DNA of 64,000 nucleotides from Bdellovibrio sp. SKB1291214 (GTDB lineage: Bacteria > Bdellovibrionota > Bdellovibrionia > Bdellovibrionales > Bdellovibrionaceae): NCBI RefSeq assembly GCF_002209355.2, contig NZ_CP106855.1, positions 682,001 to 746,000 on the forward strand. The letters run 5' to 3'. Position numbers and translations under genes: made by a program. Positions 9,701 through 18,947 of this stretch are shown in pieces (the stretch's first letter is position 1; each line of letters begins with the position of its first letter). Below the pieces are notes generated by a model, which saw only the letters and a program-made list of their open reading frames with translations, was not told the origin of the DNA and searched no databases.

Positions 9701-11830
9701 ATGATTCAAAAAATTGAATGCTGGAGAGGATCTCCGACTCCATTAGGCGCCACATTGACATCTGATGGCGTGAATTTCGCGCTGTATTCTGAAAATGCCG
9801 AAAAAGTAATTCTCTGTTTGTTCGACGAAAAGGGCGAGGAATTCGCCCAAGTCGATTTGATCGAGCAGACTTATAAAGTGTGGCATGGCTTCATCCCGGG
9901 CTTGAAAGCCGGCCAGCATTATGGATACCGCGTGCATGGTCGTTACGAACCAGAAAATGGTCTGCTCTTTAATCCAAATAAATTGGTGCTCGATCCCTAC
10001 ACCAAAGCCACTTCGGGCGGGATTAAGTGGGATCCCTCCCTCTTTTCCTATGACATCGAACACGTGGATGAGCACTTATCCTTTGATTCTCGTGATAGTG
10101 CCCCTTTTATGCCGAAATCCATTGTCATCGACACCCGTTTTGATTGGGGTGATGATCGCGCCCCTAAAACTCCTCTGAATAAATCGATCATTTACGAGAT
10201 GCACGTCAAAGGATTCACTAAACTTCATCCCGAGATTCCAGAAAATATTCGCGGCACTTATTCTGGCTTGGCCCATCCAAAAGCCATCGAGTATTTGAAA
10301 AATCTTGGCATCACTGCAGTGGAACTGCTTCCGGTTCATCAATTTGTCGAAGAAGATTCCATTCAGAAAAAAGGCCTGCACAACTACTGGGGTTATAATA
10401 CGATCGGATACTTTGCGCCAGACTGGCGGTACTCGTCTCGAGGCAGCAATGGTGCCCAAGTGCACGAATTCAAGGAGATGGTTAAGGCCCTTCATAAAGC
10501 GGGCTTAGAAGTTATTTTGGACGTTGTTTATAATCACACTGCAGAAGGCAACCAAATGGGCCCTTGTGTGAGTTTTAAGGGGATCGATAATTCCTCTTAT
10601 TATAGACTTGTACCCGACTCACCTGGATTGTACATGGACTACACGGGCTGCGGAAATTCCCTCAACGTCGTCAATCCCCATGTGCTCCGCCTTATCACTG
10701 ACAGTTTAAGATATTGGGTGACAGAGATGCATGTGGATGGCTTCCGTTTTGACTTAGCCTCCACACTGGCTCGGGAATTTCATGAGGTGAATCAGCTTCA
10801 CTCTTTCTTTAGTATCCTTCAGCAAGATCCCATTTTATCAGAAGTAAAACTTATCGCCGAACCTTGGGACTTAGGCGAAGGTGGCTACCAGGTGGGCAAC
10901 TTTCCAGACCAATGGTCGGAATGGAATGATAAATTCCGAGACACAGTAAGAGCATTCTGGAAAGGTGAAGAAGGACGCATCGCAGACCTTGGATACCGCT
11001 TGATGGGCTCCAGTGATCTTTATGGTCCGTCGGGACGTGGTCCTACAGCAAGTATCAACTTTATCACGGCCCACGATGGCTTTACTCTTAATGATCTTGT
11101 TTCTTATGATCAAAAACACAATGAAGCAAATCTGGAAGATAATCGGGACGGAAATGATAATAATCACAGTCGTAACTGGGGCGCTGAAGGCCCGACTGAC
11201 AATCCTGAAATAAATAAAATCCGTACGATGATGAAAAAAAACTTTTTGACGACTTTATTATTGTCACAAGGCGTACCCATGTTAGTTGCCGGCGATGAGA
11301 TGGGTCGAACACAGCGCGGCAATAACAACGCCTATTGCCAAGACAACGAGATCAGCTGGGTTGACTGGAAATCCATTGATCAGAATCTTATGAATTTTAC
11401 CAAATCCGTCATCGAAATACGGAAAAAGCATCCTGTGTTCCATCGCAGAAATTATTTCGAGGGTGAAGGACTTCGTCCTGGCGGTCGAAAAGATGTTCTT
11501 TGGTTTACACCTACGGGCGAAGAAATGAGTGATGAGGAGTGGAATCAATCCTTTGCAAAATGCATAGCTCTCGAGTTTAACGGTTCTGCCATTCGTGAAT
11601 GGGATGAGAAATTAAAACTTCTGAGCGACGACAACTTCATCTGGATGATGAATGCCAGCGATGATGCAATACAATTCAAGTTCCCGCAGCATTTTCAAAA
11701 ATGCAGTTGGCATCTGATCGTGGATACATCGGTGGAGCCATCGTTCAAAGATGTGCCCGTGAGGATTGACCAACACTTCACAATTCAGCCCCATACAACG
11801 CTGCTGCTAACGCAATTGAAAGATTCATAA
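9701..11830 (+). CDS. glgX: Glycogen debranching enzyme GlgX
   Basis: GH13_11 isoamylase-type enzyme hydrolysing alpha-1,6 branches, usually of phosphorylase-limited chains. An N-terminal CBM48 domain (about 1-140) precedes the barrel. Visible motifs are DVVYNHTAEG, DGFRFDLAS (nucleophile Asp), LIAEPWDLG (acid/base Glu) and ITAHDGFTLNDL. The family-typical RDGNDNNHSRNWG segment is also present. Length 709 fits GlgX/TreX. The ATG follows the DUF2934 stop by 3 bases with no strong ribosome site of its own, so coupling is likely. It is divergent from the GlgE operon, giving degradation and synthesis opposite promoters. Confidence 0.95.
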   Translation: MIQKIECWRGSPTPLGATLTSDGVNFALYSENAEKVILCLFDEKGEEFAQVDLIEQTYKVWHGFIPGLKAGQHYGYRVHGRYEPENGLLFNPNKLVLDPYTKATSGGIKWDPSLFSYDIEHVDEHLSFDSRDSAPFMPKSIVIDTRFDWGDDRAPKTPLNKSIIYEMHVKGFTKLHPEIPENIRGTYSGLAHPKAIEYLKNLGITAVELLPVHQFVEEDSIQKKGLHNYWGYNTIGYFAPDWRYSSRGSNGAQVHEFKEMVKALHKAGLEVILDVVYNHTAEGNQMGPCVSFKGIDNSSYYRLVPDSPGLYMDYTGCGNSLNVVNPHVLRLITDSLRYWVTEMHVDGFRFDLASTLAREFHEVNQLHSFFSILQQDPILSEVKLIAEPWDLGEGGYQVGNFPDQWSEWNDKFRDTVRAFWKGEEGRIADLGYRLMGSSDLYGPSGRGPTASINFITAHDGFTLNDLVSYDQKHNEANLEDNRDGNDNNHSRNWGAEGPTDNPEINKIRTMMKKNFLTTLLLSQGVPMLVAGDEMGRTQRGNNNAYCQDNEISWVDWKSIDQNLMNFTKSVIEIRKKHPVFHRRNYFEGEGLRPGGRKDVLWFTPTGEEMSDEEWNQSFAKCIALEFNGSAIREWDEKLKLLSDDNFIWMMNASDDAIQFKFPQHFQKCSWHLIVDTSVEPSFKDVPVRIDQHFTIQPHTTLLLTQLKDS

Positions 11831-11866
11831 AGAATTTTGGGATTTCTTCAAATGAATCTTTCAATT
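11814..11866. repeat. Perfect 15-bp inverted repeat spanning the glgX stop
   Basis: AATTGAAAGATTCAT at 11814-11828 is exactly complementary to 11852-11866, with a 23-base loop. The left arm encodes the last glgX codons and the stop. No strong T-run follows, so it may act as a weak terminator, an mRNA 3'-end stabiliser or an attenuator before otsAB. Confidence 0.55.
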
Positions 11867-11952
11867 CCAAAATGAATAATGCGTAAGTTGCAGAAATTAA
11901 ATATATACATAATCGTGTGAAATGTTTCTTTTGCATTTTCTAGGAGTGATTT

Positions 11953-14178
11953 GTGCTGGGACATTCAAGACGAATATTTGTAAGTAACCGCCTCCCTTTC
12001 AACGTGAATCCAAAAACTGAAAAATTAACTCGAGGAAGTGGAGGTTTAGTTTCCGCTCTTTTAGGCGTTAGTTTAAAAGAACCCTTCTATTGGTTCGGCT
12101 TTGAAACAGACAAAAAAAATGGACAGATTCTAAAAGAGCGTTCCGGTGAAATTAAGGACAACCTTCGCTGCCATCCCGTCATGTTGTCTAAAGAAATTTA
12201 CGACACTTATTATGACGGAGTCGCAAACGATTTGATCTGGCCGTTATTCCACTATGAAACTCAACTAGCAAATTTTAACCGAGAAAATTGGGACGTTTAT
12301 CGTCAAGCCAATCAAACCATGGCCGACGAGATTCTTGCCATCGCCAATGACAATGACACAATTTGGATTCACGATTTCCATTTTTTGCTGTTACCGAAAA
12401 TGATTAAAGAAAAGAATCCGAAACTCAAAGTCGGTTTCTTTTTGCACATTCCATTTCCAAGCAATGAAATCTTTCGCCAGCTGCCCGTTCGCGAAGAGAT
12501 TTTACAGGCGTTGATCGCTTGCGACCTTTTGGGTTTCCATGAACATTCCTATCTTCGTCATTTCAATGTGACTTTAAAGGCCTTTTTGGGAATTGATTCG
12601 ACAATGTTCAAAGCAGAAATTGGCGATCATGTCCTAAATCTTGGCGTTTATCCGATCAGTATTGACACGGAAGAGTATCAGCAAAAAGCTGCTTCGCCTG
12701 AGGTTGAAAAGCAGTGTGCGGTCTATCGTCAACGTAGCTTTGATCGTTTTCAACTGTTAGGAATAGACCGACTTGATTACACCAAAGGACTTGAGTTGAA
12801 ACTTTTAGGTTTTCAAAGGGCCTTAAAAAAATATCCGGAGATGGTTGGTAAAGTGACCCTTTTGCAAGTCGCGGTTCCCACTCGTCAAAAAGTTCCCTTG
12901 TACGCGAAAATCAAAAGGGATTTGGATAGAATCGTTGGAGCCATCAATGGGGAATTCGCAACCCCCGATTATGTGCCGGTTCAATATATTTACAATTCGA
13001 TCGACGAAACCACTTTGCTAGCATTGTATCGCAGATCTGACGCAGCTCTGGTTACCAGCAAACGCGATGGCATGAATCTGGTTGCGATGGAATACGTGAT
13101 GGCTCAAGACATTAATAATCCGGGAGTCCTTGTTTTAAGTGAATTCGCCGGAGCCGCCTCGTTATTGCCAGACGCTTTAATTATCAATCCATGGGATCAG
13201 GATGCTTTGGCGGATTCTATTTATCGCTCTTTCCGAATGTCACCGGTTGAAAAAGAGCATCGCCTGCGATTCTTGCAAGAAACTTTACTGAAATATTCAG
13301 CGACCAAATGGGCCGAAAGCTTCCTAGGGGATCTAGAAAATACCAAAGAAGATAAAACTCATTGTGCCCTTTTGCCTCACAATCCAAAAGCATGGCCCAA
13401 AGCCATGCTTGAGAGTCTTCAACAAAAAAGAATTCGTTTGATTTTGGACTATGATGGAACCTTGGTGCCCCTGACAAAACGTCCCGAGGATGCTGTTTTA
13501 AGTTCAGAGATGAGAAACTTGATTGCGCGCCTTAACGAAGAGGTGGAAGTCATCATCATCAGCGGTCGCCCACGGGTGTTTTTGGATGAGCAATTTGCTG
13601 ACATTCCTATCACATTAGTGGCAGAGCACGGTGCCTTTTATCGCCTTGCTGGCCAAAAATGGCAAAGCCGTCTTTCATTGGATGTCGATGCATGGTACGG
13701 CGAAGCAGAACAAATGATGAACGCTTATTGTGATCGTGTTCCTTTTTCTTGGATTGAAAAGAAAGAAGCTTGTCTGGTATGGCACTATCGCCAGTCTCCG
13801 GCAAGCTTTGCAGAGTATCAGGCCAAAAAATTGGATGAGGAGCTTCAGGTGGGTCTGGGCAATGAACCGGTGTCGGTCATGATGGGCTCTAAGATCGTCG
13901 AAGCAAAAGCGGTCGAATGCAACAAGGGAAGTTTTCTGCGTTGGCTGATGCAGTCGTCATATCAAGACAATTCATATTACATATGCCTTGGCGACGATCG
14001 TACCGACGAAGACATGTTCCGCGTGGTTGACGGAAAAGGAACAAATATTAAAATTGGAACAGCAATGACGGTAGCTCCTCTTAGATTGGACACCCAGGAG
14101 CAAGTTCCAGAATTTTTGAGCGAAGTCAGTCGACTGCTCAGTGAACCGAATGAATACGCAAGGAGTGCAAATGCTTAG
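11953..14178 (+). CDS. Fused trehalose-6-phosphate synthase / trehalose-6-phosphate phosphatase
   Basis: OtsA-OtsB fusion making trehalose from UDP-glucose and glucose-6-phosphate. Residues 1-470 are a GT20 synthase: RGSGGLVSAL donor loop, WIHDFHFLLLP, GFFLHIPFPSNEIF, GIDRLDYTKGL and KRDGMNLVAMEY. Residues 490-735 are a HAD phosphatase: DYDGT with catalytic Asp499/Asp501, IISGRPR, and GDDRTDED from 680. The start is GTG with AGGAG 6 bases upstream. The next gene starts inside its last codons (8-base overlap). It feeds trehalose to TreS in the adjacent divergent operon and also serves as an osmoprotectant source, consistent with the coupled channel gene. Confidence 0.95.
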   Translation: MLGHSRRIFVSNRLPFNVNPKTEKLTRGSGGLVSALLGVSLKEPFYWFGFETDKKNGQILKERSGEIKDNLRCHPVMLSKEIYDTYYDGVANDLIWPLFHYETQLANFNRENWDVYRQANQTMADEILAIANDNDTIWIHDFHFLLLPKMIKEKNPKLKVGFFLHIPFPSNEIFRQLPVREEILQALIACDLLGFHEHSYLRHFNVTLKAFLGIDSTMFKAEIGDHVLNLGVYPISIDTEEYQQKAASPEVEKQCAVYRQRSFDRFQLLGIDRLDYTKGLELKLLGFQRALKKYPEMVGKVTLLQVAVPTRQKVPLYAKIKRDLDRIVGAINGEFATPDYVPVQYIYNSIDETTLLALYRRSDAALVTSKRDGMNLVAMEYVMAQDINNPGVLVLSEFAGAASLLPDALIINPWDQDALADSIYRSFRMSPVEKEHRLRFLQETLLKYSATKWAESFLGDLENTKEDKTHCALLPHNPKAWPKAMLESLQQKRIRLILDYDGTLVPLTKRPEDAVLSSEMRNLIARLNEEVEVIIISGRPRVFLDEQFADIPITLVAEHGAFYRLAGQKWQSRLSLDVDAWYGEAEQMMNAYCDRVPFSWIEKKEACLVWHYRQSPASFAEYQAKKLDEELQVGLGNEPVSVMMGSKIVEAKAVECNKGSFLRWLMQSSYQDNSYYICLGDDRTDEDMFRVVDGKGTNIKIGTAMTVAPLRLDTQEQVPEFLSEVSRLLSEPNEYARSANA

Positions 14179-15331
14179 TATGATCGAATTTTCTCTGTTT
14201 AATGAAATGAATCGCGGCACAGGCCTTGGTTGGTTAATGATGTTAGGCATTGCATTTTGCGGTGCTGTGTTTATCAAAACCATTTTAACGTTTGCCCAAT
14301 CAAGGCTGAGTCGAGTCTTGAAAGGGTTTAAAGGCATCTGGGACGATGTTCTCTTGCAATGTCTTGCTGCGACTAAAACGTGGGTGCTTTTCTTTTGGAT
14401 CCTTCATCCGATCGTTCAAAGCACTGCAGTAACTACTGGCAAAAAAGCCGTCTTATTGCTTTTCGTGTTTGCCTCTGCAGTTCAGATCGCGTTGTGGGGA
14501 CTTAAGTGTATCCGCATGTGGCGTGATGATGTGGTCCAACGAAAAATTTCAACGGATGGAGAATCAGCCTCTGCTATTCGCCTTATTGCGACCGGTATCC
14601 AAGGACTATTCCTTATTGCCTTGGTCCTTGTCGGTCTTAGCAATCTGGGTGTGGATATCGCAGCCCTCATTGCCGGCCTAGGTGTGGGTGGTATTGCGGT
14701 GGCCCTTGCTGCACAAAACATCCTGGGTGATCTTTTCGGCTCCCTGTCCATTCTTCTAGATAAACCTTTTATTGTCGGAGACTTTATCGTTGCAGGAAAC
14801 GATATGGGAACCGTTGAAAACATCGGAATCAAAACCACTCGCTTGCGCAGCTTATCCGGAGAGGAGCTGATCTTTTCAAACAAAGATTTGCTAGAAAGCC
14901 GCATTAAGAACTTCAAACGCATGTGGGAACGCCGTGCAGCGATGAATTTCAATATTAACTACATGACAGAGACATCAAAACTGGAAGCGATTCCCGGATG
15001 GGTTAAGCAGTTTATCGAAGAAGATCCATTGCTGCGCTTTGAACGCTGTCACCTTATGAATTTCGATGAGGCATCATTGAAGTACGAAATTGTATTTTGG
15101 GTTAAAGACCCAGATTTTAATAAATACTTCGATTCACAGCAGGTATTGATGCTAAAAATGATTCGTAAGTTTGATGAAGAAAATGTGTCCTTTTCAATGG
15201 GCGCCAGACCCTTTTACATGCAAGGCCCCGAAGCTGAGGAAGGTGTTGAAGCTTTTGCTAACAATGGTGGAGGAAATCAACCCCAGGCCCAACAGCAGCA
15301 ACAGCAACGGCCCTCCTCACTAAATAGTTAA
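14171..15331 (+). CDS. MscS-family mechanosensitive channel
   Basis: Inner-membrane small-conductance mechanosensitive channel. Four hydrophobic segments lie at about 15-40, 65-82, 90-112 and 130-160. The pore helix and beta domain follow: GLGVGGIAVALAAQNILGDL, then SLSILLDKPFIVGDFIV, then a beta-rich cytoplasmic part. The C-terminus is an unusual Gln-rich tail (QAQQQQQQRPSS). I chose the ATG at 14171, which has AGGAG 5 bases upstream, over an in-frame ATG 30 bases earlier. It overlaps otsAB by 8 bases, so trehalose synthesis and pressure release are probably expressed together during osmotic shifts. Confidence 0.9.
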   Translation: MLSMIEFSLFNEMNRGTGLGWLMMLGIAFCGAVFIKTILTFAQSRLSRVLKGFKGIWDDVLLQCLAATKTWVLFFWILHPIVQSTAVTTGKKAVLLLFVFASAVQIALWGLKCIRMWRDDVVQRKISTDGESASAIRLIATGIQGLFLIALVLVGLSNLGVDIAALIAGLGVGGIAVALAAQNILGDLFGSLSILLDKPFIVGDFIVAGNDMGTVENIGIKTTRLRSLSGEELIFSNKDLLESRIKNFKRMWERRAAMNFNINYMTETSKLEAIPGWVKQFIEEDPLLRFERCHLMNFDEASLKYEIVFWVKDPDFNKYFDSQQVLMLKMIRKFDEENVSFSMGARPFYMQGPEAEEGVEAFANNGGGNQPQAQQQQQQRPSSLNS

Positions 15332-15340
15332 GAAATAAAA

Positions 15341-15366
15341 AAGGGACCGACGAGGTCCCTTTTTTT
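15341..15366. terminator. Rho-independent terminator, bidirectional
   Basis: GGGACC-GACGA-GGTCCC stem flanked by an A-run on the left and a T-run on the right. It lies between the convergent channel and lipoprotein genes and can serve both strands. Confidence 0.85.
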
Positions 15367-15805
15367 ATGGATAGAAGTTGTATTTAATGTGGATACGTCT
15401 GTCATCTTGAAGACCCATCTTCGAGCCACTCAAAAACGCCGGAACCTTGCGCTTGATGCGCTTGCGATCTTTAGGAAAACGCTTGTCATCGATAAAACAA
15501 TCGAAACGCTCATCCTTGCAAAGATTTGTAAACTCCTCGGGCTCGTTTGAAAACACATAGGAATCCATCGCTCGGGCCATCTTATCGCCCAACTCCAAAT
15601 CAGCTTGTTGAACGACGATACCGCCACCCGTTTTCACCTGGGGTTTCGCGGGTGTTGGCTGACCAGGCACTTTTTTAATAATCACCCGCGGCTTACATTC
15701 TGGCGGTAAATCCAATTCAGGTTCGCAATCGCAAAATGTTTTTTTCAAAGTCGCACAGGAACTCAATGTCAGCATCAGCAGACATAGACCTAAAACTCTT
15801 TTCAT
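15365..15805 (-). CDS. Small lipoprotein of unknown function
   Basis: 146-residue protein with a type II signal peptide: MKRVLGLCLLMLTLSSC, lipobox LSSC with the acylated Cys at about 17. The mature part starts with several Cys residues (CDCEPELDLPPEC), then a Pro/Lys linker. It ends with a charged domain containing CKDERFDCFIDDKRF and a basic KRIKRK stretch, suggesting disulfides in the periplasm. Its ATG shares one base with the stop of the upstream phosphatase (TAATG), so the two are translationally coupled and may work together. I do not recognise a family. Confidence 0.8.
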   Translation of the reverse strand: MKRVLGLCLLMLTLSSCATLKKTFCDCEPELDLPPECKPRVIIKKVPGQPTPAKPQVKTGGGIVVQQADLELGDKMARAMDSYVFSNEPEEFTNLCKDERFDCFIDDKRFPKDRKRIKRKVPAFLSGSKMGLQDDRRIHIKYNFYP

Positions 15806-16716
15806 TATTTCTTACCCCAATTTGACCAAAACTGCCCTTCCCCTTTGGGATTCGCCTTCGCGTAATTATAAAACTCCTGAATGAAAGCTGCGCGCTCTTT
15901 TTGATACAGATATTTCCAATCCGTTTCTGCAGGAATAGTCATCACATCATAGTCTTCGCTTAGTTTTGTATTGCGCTCGATAATCGCATCGAATGAGTCA
16001 GTTTTGGCGTTATGAAGCATGTCGTACATGACCATAAATGTCGTCGTGCGACCTTTACCTGCTCGACAGTGGAAATGGACCCAGTTATTTTCCGGAAGAT
16101 CACGAACCGCCTCGATAAAACGGTCCACTTCTGCATCTGTGGGACGAACATGGTCAGTCACCGTCAAACGCACGTAATGATGACCCGAACTGCGTACCAG
16201 GCTTTCCTCTGTTTCAATACTTTTGATTTCTGTACCTGCGATTTTTTCGCCGACCTTTAAATCACCCAACAAGCGACGTTCACGCTGGATCACGTCTTCG
16301 TGACCCAAGTCAGCATTGGCCCAATCGCGATCTGCCTGCCAAGTCACCGGTTTATCATTGATCAAACCGTGAGATTCCTGGCGCAGGTCAAAGATATAGA
16401 GCTGGGCCTTTTTCTTTTTCGCAGGCTTTGCGATGTCTTTTAAAGCCGCTGGCGAGAAACTGGCACTGCCCGACATTTTTAGGGAATCATTTTTACGATA
16501 GTTCACTGGTTTACGAACATCGTACTTAGAATCAAATACCATCTCGACCGGTTCTGTGCGAGTGGGTTTCGTCATAAAGAATGGAAGTTTATTTTTTACT
16601 TCGGCTGAAGCCGGTTGATTTTCAGCCGCCACGACGGCCTTGGGTTGATCGGAAACCACGCTTTTTTCAGCACAAGCAGCAAGAACGAAAGGCAAAAGAA
16701 ATATCCATTTTCTCAT
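15805..16716 (-). CDS. PTP-like phytase / dual-specificity phosphatase lipoprotein
   Basis: Exported cysteine phosphatase. It has a lipoprotein signal (MRKWIFLLPFVLAAC) and the P-loop HFHCRAGKGRT with nucleophile Cys217. The general-acid loop is TVTDHVRPTD (Asp188), and the C-terminus ends in a WSNWGKK-type motif. The order and wording of these motifs match PTP-like myo-inositol hexakisphosphate phosphatases such as Selenomonas PhyA. A homologue in B. bacteriovorus (Bd1204) has been characterised as a member of this class. The start at 16716 has GGAGAG upstream and gives an intact signal peptide, unlike the 21-codon longer reading. Probable substrates are inositol phosphates or phosphoproteins in the periplasm or prey. 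Confidence 0.88.
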   Translation of the reverse strand: MRKWIFLLPFVLAACAEKSVVSDQPKAVVAAENQPASAEVKNKLPFFMTKPTRTEPVEMVFDSKYDVRKPVNYRKNDSLKMSGSASFSPAALKDIAKPAKKKKAQLYIFDLRQESHGLINDKPVTWQADRDWANADLGHEDVIQRERRLLGDLKVGEKIAGTEIKSIETEESLVRSSGHHYVRLTVTDHVRPTDAEVDRFIEAVRDLPENNWVHFHCRAGKGRTTTFMVMYDMLHNAKTDSFDAIIERNTKLSEDYDVMTIPAETDWKYLYQKERAAFIQEFYNYAKANPKGEGQFWSNWGKK

Positions 16717-16735
16717 ATGTCTCTCCATATAAGAA

Positions 16736-16827
16736 CAGTGTCGGGCAAGTTTTATCCAGGCGCAAGGAGGAAGCTGCACATCCTACAGCGACGACGCAGT
16801 AACGCCGAGCGAGCTCGGCCGACTCTG
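16736..16827. repeat. Hairpin element A (dispersed family)
   Basis: Flanks CAGTGTCGG (16736-16744) and CCGACTCTG (16819-16827) pair with one mismatch. Inside lie a GGCG...CGCC pair, an AAGCTG-loop-CAGC hairpin and a GCCGAGC-GA-GCTCGGC hairpin (16804-16819). The core GGCGCAAGGAGGAAG with a following GACGACGCAGTAACG resembles elements near 59.4 and 63.1 kb. It fills the gap between trmH and the phosphatase gene and could act as terminator, processing site or spacer. Confidence 0.55.
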
Positions 16828-16840
16828 TCTAAAGAAAATG

Positions 16841-17557
16841 CTAAGCCTTTATCTGACCTCTTGCAAAAAGTTCTTCCAGATATTGGAAGCCCGATTCTTG
16901 AGTGCGCAGATAGTAATAGGCACGCAAAATATCCTGCTCTTGCTGAGTTAAAGAAGCATTAGATCCTGAACGCTTCAAACGATCTTGAGAGATATGGTAA
17001 AGGCTCAATGCCCCTGCTACGGAAATATTAAAGCTTTGAACGAAGCCGGTCATTGGAATGATGATGCATTCGTCAGCGGCTGCAACCATTTCGGGACTCA
17101 CGCCATTTTTTTCGTTTCCCAACACCAAAGCAGTTTTACCAGAGAAATCAACTTCGTGAAGCGGTTTCGAACGGGCATCCAAGTGCGTGACATAGATCTT
17201 ATAGCCCTGGCTTTTCAGACTCTTTACGCAGTCTGTGGTGTTGCTCCACTTTTTAACTTCGACCCATTTGTCGGCACCTTGAGTGACTCGCGCAGATTCT
17301 TTGAATTTTTCTTGAGTTTCGATCACATGGAAATTGCCAAAGCCTAAACCCTCAGCGGATCTCATCACCGCAGAAATATTCCCACGGTCATAGATGCTTT
17401 CCAAAACCACGGCCGTATCGAAATTTCTTTGGGAAACCACGCGGTCAATTTTTTGACGACGGTCCTCTGTCAAAAGCGGTCCTAGTTTTTCTAGAACCAC
17501 ATCATAACTCATTTTCAAATTTGCATTGATCTCGATATCAGAACCGTAGGGAAACAT
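16841..17557 (-). CDS. TrmH-family tRNA/rRNA 2'-O-methyltransferase
   Basis: SPOUT-class methyltransferase, 238 residues. The family motifs are SIYDRGNISAVMRSAEGLGF (motif 1, RNA/SAM site Arg), GNEKNGVSPEMV (motif 2) and IPMTGFVQSFNISVAGAL (motif 3, knot). The N-terminal LTEDRRQKIDRVVSQR and the overall layout resemble TrmH, which methylates G18 of tRNA, but rRNA targets cannot be excluded. An alternative ATG 45 bases downstream (17512) is possible; neither start has a clear ribosome site. It lies 11 bases after the acyl-CoA dehydrogenase stop, so the pair is likely one transcript. Confidence 0.9.
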   Translation of the reverse strand: MFPYGSDIEINANLKMSYDVVLEKLGPLLTEDRRQKIDRVVSQRNFDTAVVLESIYDRGNISAVMRSAEGLGFGNFHVIETQEKFKESARVTQGADKWVEVKKWSNTTDCVKSLKSQGYKIYVTHLDARSKPLHEVDFSGKTALVLGNEKNGVSPEMVAAADECIIIPMTGFVQSFNISVAGALSLYHISQDRLKRSGSNASLTQQEQDILRAYYYLRTQESGFQYLEELFARGQIKA

Positions 17558-17568
17558 GGACGACCGAT

Positions 17569-18777
17569 CTACTTGTATAAGGATTCAGGATTTCTCGCCA
17601 AATCACGAGTGATATTTTTTTGGTGAGCTTCCAGAGTGCCGCCCCCGATTTCAAGCAGCTTTGCGTCTCTCCAAAGTCTTTCAACAACGTACTCGCCGAC
17701 GTAACCGTAACCACCCAAAACTTGGATCGCACGGTCCGCAACGTTTTTCGCCATTGTTGTCGCCACTAGTTTAACACCGTCTGAATCCAGACGATTTCCT
17801 TCTTTGTTCAAATCCATGCGACGAGCTGTTTCGTAAACATAGGCGCGAGCTGACTTATATTCCGCATAGCTGTCAGCGATATAGCGCTGCATTTGACCGA
17901 AGTGATTCAAAGATTTACCGAATGCTTCACGCTCTGTTGCATAGCGGTTCATGATTTCTACCGAACGACGGGCGATGCCCAAAGACATCGCCGCCAATGT
18001 CAGGCGTTCGATTTCAAGGTTGCGCATCATGTGTAACATCGAATCACCTTCGTGACCGATCAAAGCTGAAGCCGGTATTTCGCAGTCCTGGAATACAAGC
18101 TCTGCTGTGTTCGAACCACGCATACCCAATTTGTCTTTGATTTTTTGGCCCACTTGGAAGCCCTTATGATCTTTTTCAACCAGGAATGTAGAGACAAGCG
18201 CACGGCCGTTTTTCTCGCCTGTTATCGCATACACCAAAGTCAAATCACAAGGAGTATTGTTTTCGTCGATCGTGCCGTTGGTGATCCACATTTTGCGGCC
18301 GTTTAAAATCCAGCCGTCACCTTTTTTCTCGGCGCGGGTCTGCATCCCCATCACATCGGTACCGACTGCCGGCTCAGACATGGACATAGAGCCCACCCAC
18401 TCGCCCGAGCATAGTTTTGGAAGAACACGCATACGCTGTTCATCATTGCCATTCACCGCGATGTTATTCACACAAAGCATCGAGTGCGCAAGGTAGGCCA
18501 AAGCAAAACCTGGATCAGAGGCGGAAAGTTCCTCATGCACGATGGCCGCTGCGGTTGCGTCCATACCTGCTCCGCCAAATTGTTCAGGAACTGTGATCCC
18601 CAAAAGACCCAGTTCGCCGACTTTTTTGAACAAGCCAAGATTGAATTTTTCGGAACGATCGTACTCGTGAGCTTGAGGTTCGACTTCAGCTTTGGTGAAA
18701 GCGTTGACAGTTTCACGCAACATGCTGTGCTCAGGGGTTGGATTGTAAAGATCAAATTCTTTCCAGTTAAAGGACAT
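17569..18777 (-). CDS. Acyl-CoA dehydrogenase, isovaleryl/long-chain catalytic type
   Basis: FAD-dependent acyl-CoA dehydrogenase of 402 residues with the standard N-terminal helical, middle beta (MSEPAVGTDV, WITNGTI) and C-terminal helical (GGYGYVGEYVVERLWRDAK) domains. The usual catalytic Glu of the C-terminal YEGT site is replaced: here it reads LEIGGGT. Glu257 in NLEIERLTLA sits where isovaleryl-CoA dehydrogenase has its base. That points to a branched-chain or long-chain substrate (inference). A role in leucine or fatty-acid catabolism fits a predator using prey nutrients. Confidence 0.92.
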   Translation of the reverse strand: MSFNWKEFDLYNPTPEHSMLRETVNAFTKAEVEPQAHEYDRSEKFNLGLFKKVGELGLLGITVPEQFGGAGMDATAAAIVHEELSASDPGFALAYLAHSMLCVNNIAVNGNDEQRMRVLPKLCSGEWVGSMSMSEPAVGTDVMGMQTRAEKKGDGWILNGRKMWITNGTIDENNTPCDLTLVYAITGEKNGRALVSTFLVEKDHKGFQVGQKIKDKLGMRGSNTAELVFQDCEIPASALIGHEGDSMLHMMRNLEIERLTLAAMSLGIARRSVEIMNRYATEREAFGKSLNHFGQMQRYIADSYAEYKSARAYVYETARRMDLNKEGNRLDSDGVKLVATTMAKNVADRAIQVLGGYGYVGEYVVERLWRDAKLLEIGGGTLEAHQKNITRDLARNPESLYK

Positions 18778-18947
18778 GGTAGCTCCTACATATATAGAGT
18801 AGCGAATCTAGAAAACCCCTAGGGATTCCGCAAGGCTTAGCGCCCCTAACGCCATGCAGTAATGGCAAATTTCACGCCCTCCAAGGAAGAATCTGGACGC
18901 TTCCTCATCATAGGCCTAACCTAGGGGCAGTATTGACGGAGATTTCT

